64,000 bases of DNA from Posidonia oceanica (Eukaryota; Streptophyta; Magnoliopsida; Alismatales; Posidoniaceae), in contig JAZBRS010000029.1 in NCBI GenBank assembly GCA_037176725.1, positions 126,947,001 through 127,011,000 of the forward strand, in the 5' to 3' direction. The position numbers and the translations under genes were made by a program. The number at the start of each line of letters is the position of its first letter. Positions within the stretch are counted from its first letter, which is position 1. This document shows positions 32,247-43,970 of this stretch, in pieces. The notes below the pieces were generated by a model, which was given only the letters and a program-made list of their open reading frames with translations, was not told the DNA's origin and searched no databases.

Positions 32247-32285
32247 ACATGACGGGCGTCAACCGAGCAGTTAGGGCTGCCAGCC
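32247..32285 (-). repeat. Composite hairpin pair inside B's LTR
   Basis: The first dyad TGACGGGCGTCA is followed by ACCG. The second, GCAG...CTGC around TTAGGG, is followed by CAGCCC. This is the same two-part plan as in the 3' regions, here inside the LTR. Confidence 0.6.
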
Positions 32286-35200
32286 CAGATGCAAAGGGGA
32301 GATAAGCGATGTGAGTGTAAAAACAAACACCGAAAAAGGACCACACGATGCAGGTGTGAAGACCTACAAAGGGGAAAGAAAGCAAGCGGAGGGATCACCA
32401 CTATCTTGCAACTGTTTCCCACTAAACCGTCCTACGATGTGTCTCGCACGCTGCCCAAAGCTCGCTATGCAATCGGATCATGGAAAAGGGGGAAGAAGGC
32501 TGCGATCAGTAGTGAATCCGAGGGAAAACTCAACCCAAAGACACTAAGAAGACATGAAAAGAGGGAGTAGAGTAGATAGGTAAGAGGAGAAGCTCTAATC
32601 TACATGCACGGAAAACAAGGTGCGAAAAACAATGCATGCAATGCGAATGACAAGCAACAAATGATATGCAATGATTCAAAAGGACTTACCTTGGAGATCT
32701 GAGGCCTGATCTGAGATAATCTTGGTCAGCATGGAAGTCTGCTCCGCCAGGATGATCCGGGTAGCTTGGTTACGAAGATCCTACGATCCGATCGGAAGAT
32801 ATCCAGGCTTCAAGGCAGAAGGCCCGAGGGCCAAGGAGAGGAAGGGATCTAAGTGCAAAAAGTCCCTAGGGGTGTGCAGAACAGGGCCTCCCATATGCAT
32901 GGGAGCTAAAGGTGCTCAAAAGTGTGCCAAGATACTAAGTGCAATGATGTATGGGTGCAATACATGTAAAAATGCAAGAAAAGGACCTATGTGCAAATAG
33001 GGAAAAGTGCAAGGGCCTATGTGCAAAACATGGCAAAAATGCAGTGTAAATGTGAAGAGTGCATGCAAGGATGCAAGTGCAACAATGTGTGGGGGCAACA
33101 GGGGACAGATGCAACAAAAATACAAGGCAAACATGCAATTGGTCAATAAAGGACCTAAATGCAATTTTTAGAAAACTTATGAACTAAGATACAAAAAACC
33201 AGCAAATAGGCACAAATCCCAAAAAGAAAACCTGCAGGGGATCCTCATGCAACTTTGGAAAAGCTTGGACAGGAGAAACAAAGCCAAGAAGCATTTAAAA
33301 ACCACAAAAAATGGTCCCAGGGACCCATGTGCAATTTTCAGGAAAACCAGGGCTAAACAGCAAATCTAGAAAAAAACAGACATGCACAGCCACAGCAGTG
33401 TTCAAAAACTTGGGTGCAACTTAAACAGGCTCTTGGTTTGAAAGCAAAGCCAGAAGAAAACTACATGAAAACCACAAAGCATTGGAAGGACCTACATGTA
33501 AGCTTTTAAAAAGCTAAGGGCCTAACTGCAAGAAAAACAGAAAACCTGAGGGGCATATTGAAACTCAGAAGGACCTGGATGCAAAAAACAAAAGCCTCTG
33601 GACCAAACAGCAAGTCCAAGAAAAAACCAATACATGCCACAGTTGATGTCTAGAGGACCCAACTGCCATTAAAATAAAATCCAGGGCTTAAAAACAAGAA
33701 AACACAAGGCACATCACATTCTCAGGGACTGAAATGCAATAAAAGAAACATGCTGGGGTTTTATGCAATGCAATAATATTCTAAATGCTGAATTAAACCA
33801 AATCTAACAATCAGAGGACCCAGATGCAAAACAACAAAGAAAAAAAAAGAAGAGGATTCACAGTTGTTAGACCCAAAAGTAATTTAAAGAATCTGCAAAC
33901 AATTTATGCAATGCAATATGATAAGAAAAAGAAATTAAATGACATCCATCAACTGGAGAGGACCAGATTGCAAATAAAATAAACACAAGGGCCTAGATGC
34001 AAATGGCCAAGACTACAACATTCAGAAGGACTGGAAAGTAAATAAACAAAGCTACAGTATTTTTCATTAATGCAATATAGTTAAATGGAAAATTAAATGA
34101 GATATCAACTAAGGTAGGATTAAATTGCAGATAAAATAAACATGAGGGCTAAGCTGCAAATAACCCCAAAAAAAACACATGTTAACTTAAGAGCAGAGGA
34201 CCCAAACGCAAATCAACAGAAAATCAGGGGTCAGACAGCAATATGGCATGGATTTAAAATGAAAATAAAACAGATAACTATATACAAGCACAGTATTTTA
34301 AATGAATAAAGGACTAACATGCAAATGTAAGAAACTAACGTACTTTACTGTAATGTAAATGAAATGAAAATAAAAAACATTGCGTTGCTACAGTAACATG
34401 CAGAAGGAAAACCAGAGCGGCGGAGCTCCGCGCATGCCGATGTACTCACCGGGGAAGAAGAGAGGTCTGGCGAGCTCTGGAAGCGCACAAGAGCGATGAA
34501 AAGCGCAAGTGAAGGGCCGATGAGCAAGAGGAGGTTCAGGCGAACCTCCGGGATGAAGAAGGTACCTGAGATGCTGTCTGGAATGGGCTGACGACGCAGA
34601 GATCGTCGGAGCTACAAGGCTAAAGCGGTGAGCTCGACTGGAGCGGTCGCAGAGCTTGGCGAAGGGTCCGGCGTGCTCTTGGGATCGGCGCGATGCGTTC
34701 TGGACGGCGAGGGAGCGACTGCGCTGCATCGGGCTTGGAGGTGGTCTCAGCTCTGGAAGTATGGGTGCATAGGGGTCGACCGGGTGCTCTGGAGCTCTGG
34801 AAGCGGTGGAGAGGCTTGGGATCGCTCGAGGGAACTCACAAGATGCTAAGGAGGCTCTCAGAAGCGGGTGTGGTGGTCTGTGGCGCTAGGAATCTTCTCT
34901 GGTTTTGTTGGGTGCATTGGGTTCGAAAATGGATCACGGGTTGCTCAGGACTTGCGCGGGCAATTGGAGGCTATTGGGCACGAGTGGGGATGTGGTTCGA
35001 GGTCTGGAAGGGTGGCAAAAGCTTGGGCAACGAAGTCGTTGCTCAAACCGAAATTTCTGGGCAAATGGCAGTCTCTGTGTGAGGGTGGAGGCCGGACGGT
35101 GGTGACGTAGGCTAGAGGGCTTGCTGTGACTGTTGAGAGGGTGGCTTGGTTCGAGGCTGGCCAAGGAAGTCTTGGGGGCGTCAGTGGGAGTAAATGGAGG

Positions 35201-35639
35201 GTGGACTTGGGTGAATTGTGAGCTGGAAGTTGGCTGTTATGAGCTGTGGGTCTGCTGGTTTGGGTCCGGGTCTGAGGGAGAGGAGAGGTGGTCTGGGTTC
35301 ACTAGGGCTCGGGGTTTAGGTGTTGGTTTGCAGAGAGTTGGGTTTGGGAGAGAATTGGGTGCTGGTTTGGGTGAGCTTGGTCTGCAGAGAGTGGTGCCAG
35401 TTTTGGGGAGGTTTGGGTGCTGGTGAGGTTGGGTTCGGTCTGTGATGGGTTTGGTCTGGTCTGGGTTCATGGGATTGGGGTGAGGAATTGGGTTTTGGTT
35501 GGCAAAGGATGGGTGGATGCAGAGGAGTTGGAGATTGGCAATTGAGGAAGATTGGGCGGGAGAGAGGGAAGAAGGAAAAGGAAATAAGGAAGGGATTGTG
35601 GGCTTGGGCCGGTTGAAGGGAAAAAAGGGGTGGAAAAGA

Positions 35640-35760
35640 GAGAAAAAAGAAAGAAAAAAGAAGAAGAAGAAGAAGAAGAAGAAGGAGAAGAAGAAGAAAG
35701 AAAAAAGAAGAAGAAGAAGAAGAAGAAGAAGAAGAAGGAGAAGAAGAAGAAAGGAAAAAA
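35640..35760. repeat. GAA/AAG microsatellite tract in B's LTR
   Basis: Nearly pure AAG/GAA triplets with short AAAAAAG interruptions, forming a 120 bp purine run on the plus strand. Confidence 0.95.
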
Positions 35761-36290
35761 GGGGCTTAATGGGCCTTAGGCTTGATTTGGATTTTTGCTT
35801 TGTTTTTAATTAGCTTAGGTTTGATTTAGTTTAAATGGATTTGGTTGTTGATTGTTTAAATTGATTAAATTCAAGTTAAAATTGATTTTGTGCTTTAAAT
35901 GGGTTTTAGGATTTCTTAAAATGGGGTTTAGGGGTTTAGTTTGTTTTTTAATGAGTTTGGATGTGTAACTTTGGTTGGTTTTAAATTTAAATGAGTTTTG
36001 ATTTGTTTAAGTGGGTTTTGACTTTAATTGTTAAATTCAAATTGGTTTTAGTTCTTAATTAGGTTTGAAGATGGGATTTGCATTTTAAGTGGGCTTGGGG
36101 CTTTGATTAGATTCAATTAGGTTGTAATTGTGATTTGAATTTGCATGGATTAGATATTTAAGTTTTAGGGTTTAAGTTTTTTAGGGTCTTGATTAGGATT
36201 TTATTAGGGTCTTGATCAGGGTTTAGGGTTTTGGAGTTTAGGGTTTTTTGAGTGGATTAGGTTTAAGGTTTTAGGGTTTTAGGGTTTGGA

Positions 36291-36513
36291 GTTTTTTTTT
36301 TATTAACCTAACCTACTATAGCTTAATGGATTTTTCTTCAAGGAAAGCCCACAGGTCACAGGTTCAAAACCTGTAGGCAGCAAGGAAGGGAAATTAATCC
36401 CATAATGCAAGAAAGAGTGGGAAAATCCCACTCAATATGCGGTGGGCGGGTTTCAAACCCGCATCTTGAGAGGGTAGTGGAGGTGACCCAACCACTACGG
36501 TAACGATTGCTGG
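36291..36513 (-). mobile_element. SINE-like insertion in B's LTR
   Basis: On the minus strand an A-box-like text (CCGTAGTGGTTGGG, 36487-36500) is followed about 30 bases later by a B-box-like text (GGGTTTGAAACCC, 36448-36460), as in tRNA-derived SINEs. The 3' end runs into an A stretch (T run at 36291-36300). Near-identical flanks TTTAGGGTTTGGAG (36278-36291) and TTAGGGTTTTGGAG (36514-36527) could be the target duplication, but the surroundings are repetitive. The insert is absent from the LTRs of A and C. Confidence 0.55.
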
Positions 36514-36527
36514 TTAGGGTTTTGGAG

Positions 36528-36588
36528 TTTAGGGTTTAGGGTTTAGGGTTTAGGGTTTAGGGTTTAGGGTTTAGGGTTTAGGGTTTAG
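36528..36588 (+). repeat. Interstitial telomere-like array
   Basis: About eight and a half exact head-to-tail copies of TTTAGGG, the Arabidopsis-type plant telomere repeat. Degenerate copies lie around it (36170-36290, 36590-36760). It lies within B's LTR next to the SINE-like insert. Confidence 0.95.
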
Positions 36589-37336
36589 TGTGGGGTTTAG
36601 GGTTTAGATGTGGATTAAAGTTTGGGGTTTAGGTTAGGGTTTTGAGATGGATTAAAGTTTGGGGTTTAGGTTAGGGTTTTGATGTGGATTAAAGTTTAGG
36701 GTTTTGAAGTTTAGTGTGGTGGGGTTTAGGGTTTAGGGTTTAATATGGTTGTGGAAAAGAGTGAAAGAAAGGAAGAAGGAAATAAAGAAAGAGAAGAAGG
36801 GAGGAAAAGAGATTAAAGATTGAATAGCATGGGATAGGATAAAAATAAAATAAAATAAGGATAAAATAGAGGGAAGAGAGGAGAATAAGGTGGACCCATT
36901 GGAGAGCAAGAAAAGAGGAAAAAAGGAGAGGAAAAGAAGGAGGATAAGGAGGAGAGAGAAAAAGAATAGTCAGGAGAGAGAAAAAGTTAATCAGAAGAGA
37001 AAAAAGGTGAAAGACTTGGGTTTGGAGGGGGGTTTTGTGTGTGTGTGACCTAGGGCTTCTAGGGTTTGACCTAGGGTTTAAGCAAGGGTTTTCTAAGGTT
37101 TTAAATGGAATTTTTGGAGGAATTTTGGAAGGTTCAAAGTTTGAGGTTTAAGGAGGGTTTGGGTTTGGTTTGAGGGTTTGGTTCTAGGGAATGATACTGG
37201 TTTTGGAATGGGAGAGGGTTTAGGGTTAAAGGAGGGTGAGCTTCCAGACCTCAGAACTAGTTCCAGAGTGCTTCCAGAGTGCTCCCAGAGTGTCCCCAAC
37301 TAGCTAAGACCCCTTGGCTAAAATGGGATGTCTACA

Positions 37337-37351
37337 GATGCCCCTCCCTGA
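37337..37351 (-). other. Polypurine tract of element B
   Basis: The element strand reads CAGGGAGGGGCATC directly before the 3' LTR; it would prime plus-strand DNA. The same text is at 56513-56527 in C. Confidence 0.85.
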
Positions 37352-37484
37352 GCGAGGTCAAGGGAACCGAGGCCGCTGCTCAGAGTTGACAAGACACCCC
37401 ACCCGAGCCGGTGGACGCGAAGTATGTAGGCGTGGGGTACTATCCCGACAGATGTGCCAGAAGTCATGACCCGTCGCCAAAATG

Positions 37485-37725
37485 CAAATGCAAATGCAAA
37501 TGCAGATGTGAATGCAGATGTAATGCAATGCGATGACGATGCAATGCTGATGCAGTGCCGATGCAATGCTGATGCAGTGCTGATATGCTACTGATGTCAA
37601 TGTTGATATTGAACCAATATGTAATTATGCATACTGATACTATGCATGAGGGGATGCCATGTTGATGCATAATGGTATGCTGCTGATGTTAAAGTTGATA
37701 TTGAACCAATATGCAATTATGGTGC
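37485..37725. repeat. GATGCA-rich repeats and a 93 bp spaced duplication in B
   Basis: Runs of ATGCAA/GATGCA variants precede two copies of a block ending GATATTGAACCAATATG (37583-37630 and 37676-37722). Confidence 0.7.
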
Positions 37726-38164
37726 GCTGCGCCGGGCTCCGCTAGGGGAGGCGCGAGCGATGCATGCATGCGATGCGAAATGCGACCCCGCCGGAGGAAA
37801 GCATGCGGCGATTGCACGTATGATGCTGATGCTGATATCTAGTATGCAGTGCTGATGCAATGAATGATGAGTTGACGAACTCATCACCGGATAGTTAGGG
37901 TTATCAGCCCAAGGAGTTGATGGACTCTTTGCCGGATAGTTGAAGCTATCAGCCCAAGGAAAGCGACGCCAGACAGGGTGATGGGTGTCATCTAAACAGT
38001 TTGGGCTGCCAGCCCAGAGAAGGAAGGGTAGCTTGTCCTCGCCTGAGGAAGCAAGCAGACAACCAGAGTGGTGTGGAACAAAAGGGGCAAAAAAAACCGC
38101 ACGAAAGGAAAGGGGGCATCTTTTCCGCTGAGAAAGCAAGCAAGAAAAGGAGACGCATGATAGA

Positions 38165-38962
38165 CGATAGGTTTCGGACCTACCAACTGCAAAAGGGGGT
38201 CAAGGATGATAAGTGCAAGCCTTATCAAGACCGGACGGCGAGGAAGGATAGGTGCAAGCCCTATCAAGACCAGGAAGGGGTTAGGAATGATAAGTACGAG
38301 CCTTATCAAGACCGGGCCGACAAGAATGATAGGTGCAAGTCCTATCAAGACCAGGAAGAGATAGGAAGAGGTCAGGAATGGTAGGTGCAAGCCCTATCAA
38401 GACCAGGAAAAGCCAGGAAGAGGTCAGGAATGATAAGTGCAAGCCTTAACAAGACCGAACCGCCAGGAATGATAGGTGCAAGCCCTATCAAGACCAGGAA
38501 GAGGTCAGGAGTGATAAGTGCAAGCCTTATCAAGATCGAACCGCAAGGAATGATAGGTGCAAGCCCTATCAAGACTAGGAAGAGACAGGAAGAGGTCAAG
38601 AATGATAAGTGCAAGCCTTATCAAGACCGGACCGCCAGGAATGATAGTGCAAGCGCTATCAAGACCCGGAAGAGGTCAGGAATGATAAGTGCAAGCCTTA
38701 TCAAGACCGAACCGATAGGAATGATAGGTGCAAGCCTTATCAAGACCAGGAAGAGGTCAGGAATGATAAGTGCAAGCCTTATCAAGACTAGACTGTCAGG
38801 AATGATAGGTGCAAGCCCTATCAAGACCAGGAAGAGGTTAGGAATGATAAGTGCAAGCCTTATCAAGTCCGGACCGCCAGGAATGATAGGTGCAAGCCCT
38901 ATCAAGACCAAGAAAAGGTCAGGAATGATAAGTGCAAGCCTTATCAAGACCGGACCGGAAGG
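38165..38962 (-). repeat. 81 bp dyad array of element B
   Basis: About nine units alternate GATAAG-TGCAAGC-CTTATC and GATAGG-TGCAAGC-CCTATC. The stem changes A-T to G-C on both sides while the loop stays the same, which is direct compensatory change. A third small dyad (GACC...GGTC) lies between them. It occupies the same place as the arrays of A and C but has different loops and spacers. Confidence 0.9.
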
Positions 38963-39004
38963 CTGACAGATGAAAGGTTCCAGACCCACTAACCGCGAGA
39001 GGGT

Positions 39005-39195
39005 AACTGATAAGATTCGGACTTATCGGCCGCAAAAGATTGGAATGTGATAAGTCTCAGACTTATCGGCCGTAAAGGGAAGGTGATAAGCTTCGGACTT
39101 ATCGACCGCAAAAAAGGGGGGGAAAGTGATGGGTTTCGAACCTATCGACCGCAATGGATTGGAATGTGATAAGTTTTGGACTTATCAGCTGCAAA
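39005..39195 (-). repeat. GATAAG/CTTATC hairpin units in B
   Basis: Five units with stems GATAAG/CTTATC or GATGGG/CCTATC and seven- to eight-base loops (such as ATTCGGA, TCTCAGA, CTTCGGA, TTTTGGA), close in type to the 87 bp array of A. Confidence 0.8.
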
Positions 39196-39314
39196 GGGTA
39201 TAGGGGCACCAAAATCCAAAGGCAGAGCAAAGAAATGGATGGGCCCGTGACAGTTAGGCACGCTAGCCTCGATGCAGCTGGAGATGTGATACCATGGGGC
39301 AGCGAAAAAAGATG

Positions 39315-39342
39315 CCCCTAGTATCAGGGAGGATACCAGGGG
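39315..39342 (-). other. Conserved 11 bp hairpin in B
   Basis: CCCCTAGTATC/GATACCAGGGG with a 6-base loop. One position is A against C on the plus strand, which is a G-U pair on the element strand. Homologue of 2069-2095 and 58716-58742. Confidence 0.75.
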
Positions 39343-39835
39343 ACAGCCAAAGTGCCCTTGGCATTGAAAAGCGATAGACTAAGCTGACGTGCTTGTCAAA
39401 CGAGTAGTTAGGGCTACCAGTCTGGTGATGAGTTGACGGACTCATTGTCGGATAGTTAGGGGTATCAGCCCGACAGATATCCAACTGGGAGCGCTTGGCG
39501 GCTTTGCCCGTGTTGACGGTGCTGGTCTGTAGAGATTCTGGCATCCAAGTGGAACGTAGGGTCTTCTTGTAGATTCCATTGGTGCTGATTGTGTTGGTAG
39601 TTGTTTCTGAGCTGTCAGGTTCTGATAGTGCCCTTCTCATGACTCTGAGGGGCTAAAGAAGTATGCTGAAGATATGATTGTAAGACCATGTATGCACCAT
39701 GTTATGGAAGCCAAACCAAACACACAAGCACATGGTACAAAACACCCTTGCATTAACAAAGTCTTGATTACACGCCTATAACAGGCAGAACAGAGTACAG
39801 CAAGACTCAAAAAGGGATATGCAGATGTAGACGCC

Positions 39836-41038
39836 CTAGTCAGTACGGGCCTTCTTCGACTTCCTAGTGTTAGGGAACAAAGGTGCACCAGGTGGGATCT
39901 CATTAATGGGCCAGAGCCCCTGCACTTCAGTCAGATACTTAGGAGTACATCCTGAGCCCCTTACTGCTGCAATGTCTGTGGATTTTACGCCATGGTGTAG
40001 GAGGTCTGCTAACTCCGTTGTGGGTGCAACTGTGCTGAAAGGATAGGGCTGGACTAGCTTTGGCGCGGTGCTGTCGACAAATGCCCCTTGGTGGAAACCA
40101 AATTGCCGCATAACCCAGATGGGGTGATACTCCACGCCTTCAGTGAACCCCGGCAGGACGACCAGGTGCATGTCACGGGTGCCGAAGAAGACGGTGAACG
40201 GCTCTACTACAGATGGGATGATACACCAAGTTACTATATCATCAGTCAGCTGTTCCAGCCTTTCGTACTCCTCGTGGACAGTCTTGACAGTCTTGGCGTG
40301 GCCGCTACTGTAGTACGTCTCAAATGCATGCTTCTGGGGGCACAGGATGTCTACCTCTAGGTGTCCGGCCAACCACACTTGTACCAGAGCCTCGCAGCCA
40401 TGAAAGTGGCGACAGCGGTGCGAAATGCAGTCCAGTCCGCGGTATGTCTCAGCCAAGACGACAGGTGCCAGGTCAATTTGGCAAGTCACCATAGTAAGGG
40501 CGATCTCCACAATCTCAATAGCTACGGTCATCCGGCCATGACTGAAAATCAACTCGCTCAAGAAGCGGGTGACAAAGCCGCGAAGCCACAATTCATCTCC
40601 CAGTTCGGCGTGCTTCTTGGAGACTTCTTCAAAATAATTCAAGCGGAGCGCAGTTATGGGTCCGTCGACGCAGACCAGTCTTTTCTCGCATATTTGTGCA
40701 GAGAGCCCCATGACTTGCCTCAGGACGGTGACATAGCCAGAACGCCTCATGAACACAGCGGGTCCCATGAGCGTGGAGAAGCCGCAGATTCGGCACACTT
40801 CCTCCAGTGTAAGTGTCAACTCTGTCCTGCCAAAACGGAAGACATGGTGCACTAGTTTCCAAAACCTTGCAGCAGCACACAAGAGATGTCGGCTGACCTC
40901 CACATCAGCAGCTTTCAGAAGTCTGGGTGGGATGCCCCATAGGCTTAGCTTCTCACAATCAGCTTTGGTGAGCATGGCGATCCATCCTCGGAGAGTCTCA
41001 GAGTAGTGTGCTAGGGTTACCAAGGTGGGGAAACTCAT
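39836..41038 (-). CDS. Accessory protein of element B, plant mobile domain/DUF7745-like, intact
   Basis: Open frame of 400 codons from ATG at 41038 to TAG at 39836, with no stop or shift. Motifs: LWGIPPRLLKAADVEVSRHL near the N-terminus, FRFGRTELTLTLEEVCRICGF, APVVLAETYRGLDCI, HGCEALVQVWLAGHLE and a basic C-terminus (RKSKKARTD). No signal peptide or membrane segment is apparent. The family is the aminotransferase-like plant mobile domain/DUF7745 group found in plant transposons, whose role is not known. It is in the sense direction, about 1.7 kb after pol. The start is chosen because A and C also align from this Met. It is the only undamaged gene-length frame in the window, but at the local stop rate that may be luck. 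Confidence 0.8.
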   Translation of the reverse strand: MSFPTLVTLAHYSETLRGWIAMLTKADCEKLSLWGIPPRLLKAADVEVSRHLLCAAARFWKLVHHVFRFGRTELTLTLEEVCRICGFSTLMGPAVFMRRSGYVTVLRQVMGLSAQICEKRLVCVDGPITALRLNYFEEVSKKHAELGDELWLRGFVTRFLSELIFSHGRMTVAIEIVEIALTMVTCQIDLAPVVLAETYRGLDCISHRCRHFHGCEALVQVWLAGHLEVDILCPQKHAFETYYSSGHAKTVKTVHEEYERLEQLTDDIVTWCIIPSVVEPFTVFFGTRDMHLVVLPGFTEGVEYHPIWVMRQFGFHQGAFVDSTAPKLVQPYPFSTVAPTTELADLLHHGVKSTDIAAVRGSGCTPKYLTEVQGLWPINEIPPGAPLFPNTRKSKKARTD

Positions 41039-42753
41039 GACAGGTGAGAATGTAGGCAGCTGGTGCGAAATCTTCAGGTACCTATAGCCAAAGCTGTTTC
41101 ATCAATCCGGAACATGTACAAGCATGTAACACTGGCAGATAGAGAAGCAGATGTGCATATAAAGCTGATAAAGCAGTTCAAACGCTACAGCTAGCAATCA
41201 AACCACAAAATTCAAGCACATTCAACTAAGCAAAAGGGGGCATCGCCTATACAAGGCGGAGCCGCACAAAGGGCACCCTTGTCCTTGTCCGTGCGGAGCG
41301 AGGAGACAAGGGAAGGGGGCTTCGTTCGTCTGGAATGAAGTCACAAAGGAGGCACGCTTGTCCTTGTCCTGTACAGAGCATGGGGACAAGCAGAAAAGAG
41401 ACTTCGTCCATCCAGAGTGAAATCACACAGGGATTAGAGGTAGCGCCTGATCGTGTAGACCCGACGGCCCAAAGGGGCCCCAGGGGGTGCCAAGGTTGTC
41501 CTGTTGCCTCTGGAGTGATCACCCTGTCTCTGACTACTGATGCTTTCCCTGAGCTGCTGGACTGGCAGTGATTGGTTGATCTGAGGCTTGGAGGCGGTCA
41601 ACCTGCCTTGGCAGAAGTACTGTCCCAGCGCTGAGCCGAGCCTTGTAGAGTGGGAGGAAAGGGGATGGAGATGATTTGATAGCGAATAGATGCATGCATG
41701 CTCTATACTAAGCCTATCGCCCTCAGCATATGGAGTGCTTGATGCCTGCTGCAAAGGAAGGAGCGGTCTCTGACTCACCAGACTCTACTCGGATTCCTAA
41801 CTATTTGTGCCGCTCCGGAAAGGGTATTATGGGCACTCGGATGGTGGTGTAGTGAGGATGGGCTCCATGCCAAACTCTCAAGGAGCTACACCTACTCTTT
41901 CCATTTTTTCTCGTCTCTTTTTCTGCTCCCACATAGGTGTGCAATATTTTCCCTATCCCTGGCCTGGGGGGACGATGGGTGTCTGGTAATGGCTGGGATG
42001 AGTGGTTAGGTCCCACAGGATCTGTGTATTTCCCAGGTGCAAATTTGGTTCCTCTCTAAGACAGGGAAAGGGGGCGGAATCATGCTGCTTGCATTTGTTT
42101 CTGGGGCTGACTTTTGTTTTTGCCCCTCTTTTTGTTTTGCTTGTTGTTGCTTTTTTTTGTTTTTGTCTTTTCTTTCTTGTTCCCTTTCTTCTTTTGCTTC
42201 TTCTTTTTTTTCTTGGCTTGCAGGCTTCCACTGTCCCTAACTTAGAGGTAATGGGTGCCTGGTTTCGAGACAAAAGGGGCTAGGCTTTGTATGACTTGTG
42301 GATTTGTAGGCGTGAATGTGGATCTTCCCCAAGGCAAATTGGAGGGACGAGGTCGTACTGCATACCTCTATCTCTAGGGTTAAGTCTTGTCTTCGCCTTC
42401 TAGTCTTCTGTGGTGGCTAGGCTAAGGCATGTAGGTCTTGCTTACACTCTCTCACACCCTAGGATTTTTTCCTCCCTCTTGAGGTGTAGGTTCTGAAGGG
42501 GTTTAGACATTTCGTCTGTCCTCATTGGATGGTGGCTCCCTCACTGGTTAGGACATCCAAGTAGTGTCAGGCGAGGTAGAGGGTACTCCTTCCAAAGAAG
42601 GCAAGCATCTCCAATTTTCATCATCGGGCTTATAATGGTAATGCACATAATACATTTACATCTTTTCTGTTGAAAAATAAACAAGCCTAGAATGCATGTG
42701 GAAGATGGAATGCAAGAAGTAGAAGAGGCAAGGCTGTGCAAGGCAGCGGCGGG
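41039..42753 (-). other. Spacer between pol and accessory ORF in element B
   Basis: No coding domain. It holds an 80 bp direct duplication (41262-41430, with CTTGTCCTTGTCC in each copy), the AG/GTACCT junction upstream of the ATG (near 41080-41090) and a pyrimidine-rich plus-strand tract (42115-42220). Confidence 0.55.
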
Positions 42754-43970
42754 CTACTAGTAGTACTTCTTGAGGTAGCATGAATTGATCAGCTCAGACT
42801 GCTCGACCTGATCCATGTCCTCAAGGACTGTTGCGCCGTCGGAGAAGATCTGCTTGACTAAGAAGGGGCCGAGCCAGTTGGGCCGGAATTTCCCTCGGCC
42901 GTCGGGGAGATGGATGGCTCGGAGGACCATATCCCCTGGATTGAAGCTTCTGGGCCTAACCTTCTTCAGGTATGCTCTGGCCGAGCGCTTATGATAGCAC
43001 TGAGCATGATGTATGGCCTACAGCCTATGCTCATCAATCAAGTTTAGCTGGATACGACAGTCTTCGACCCATTCTGCTTCTTCCAGCTCAGCTTCTCGTA
43101 GGATCTGTAGTGAGGGGATCTCTACTTCGACAGGCAGCACTGCCTCCATGCCGTACACCAAAGAATACGGGGTGGCTCCTGTTGAGGTCTGGATTGATGT
43201 CCTGTACGCCCAGAGCGCGTACGGAAGCTTATCATGCCAGTCCTTATGAGTCTTTGCCATCTTTTTCAAGATTTTGACAAGGTTCTTGTTGGCAGACTCT
43301 ACCGCGCCATTCATCTGTGGCCGATAAGGCGAGGATTGGTGATGCTTGATGTGGAAGCTCTACAGGTAGTCTTCAATCCTCTTGGCAATGAAGTTTGTGC
43401 CGTTGTCAGAGATAAGTGCGTGCGGGACCCCATACCAGGCTATGATATTGTTTCTGATAAACTTTTCTGTAGCCACGGCAGTAACTGTCTTGTAGGAGGC
43501 CGCTTCCACCCACTTAGTAAAGTAGTCGATCGCCACCAGAACGTAGTGATGACCGTTAGAAGCTGGTGGGTGTATGGCGCCAATGACATCGATCCCCCAG
43601 GTGGAGAAGGGCCATGGCAAAGACATGCTGTGCAATTCCTGTGGGGGCGTGTGTATGAAGTTCCTATGTATCTGGCAGCTATGACACTTGCGCACAAATT
43701 GGCAGCAGTCTGCCTCCATGGTTGACCAGAAGTAGCCTTGGAGCATGATCTTCTTTGTCAGCAACACACCATTCATGTGAGGGCCGCAGGTCCCTGCATG
43801 GACTTGGAGCATCAGAGTGTCAGCCTCCTTTTTGTCTACACAACGTAGGAGCATTTGGTTGTAAGATCTTTTGTACAGATGTCCTGCCCCTATCACATAC
43901 TTTGACGCCAGATGTGCCAAAGTCTTTCTGTCTGTTGCTGAGGCACCAGGTGGGGGGCTGCCAGATTCCA
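42754..43970 (-). pseudogene. Integrase of element B
   Basis: The zinc-binding part (TCGPHMNGVLL, RKCHSCQIHRNF) and DDE core (WGIDVIGAIHPP, LISDNGTNF, QMNGAVESANK) are in one frame. TAG stops lie at 43360 (CAG in A), 43018 (CAG in A) and 42757 (CAG in A, next to the true end). No chromodomain. Confidence 0.9.

Larger units (their letters stand above)
31363..37336 (-). repeat. 3' LTR of element B (5,974 bp)
   Basis: The plus strand runs from TGTAGCGATCCC to GGGATGTCTACA. The outer edge abuts D, and the inner edge abuts the polypurine tract. It shares the conserved blocks at 31711-31780 and 32410-32490 with the LTRs of A and C, but has a 90 bp repeat instead of the 30 bp array and carries a GAA tract, a SINE-like insertion and a telomere-like run. 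Positions 32930-34330 are A-rich text with ATGCAA motifs, and 34400-35500 is GC- and G-rich. No gene is seen. Confidence 0.88.

Noticed and set aside
36440..36510. A tRNA gene
   Set aside because: Box-like texts are present, but no acceptor stem or cloverleaf can be drawn. The poly(A) end fits a SINE better.
36528..36588. A chromosome end
   Set aside because: Only about 60 bp of repeats inside an LTR with element sequence on both sides.
37800..37910. Hammerhead or other self-cleaving ribozyme in the hairpin regions
   Set aside because: CTGATG-like text occurs, but the full conserved core (CUGANGA with GAAA and three stems) could not be assembled here or in the arrays of A and C.
38385..38989. 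Long frames on both strands across B's array
   Set aside because: The 81 bp period is a multiple of three; no conservation in A or C.
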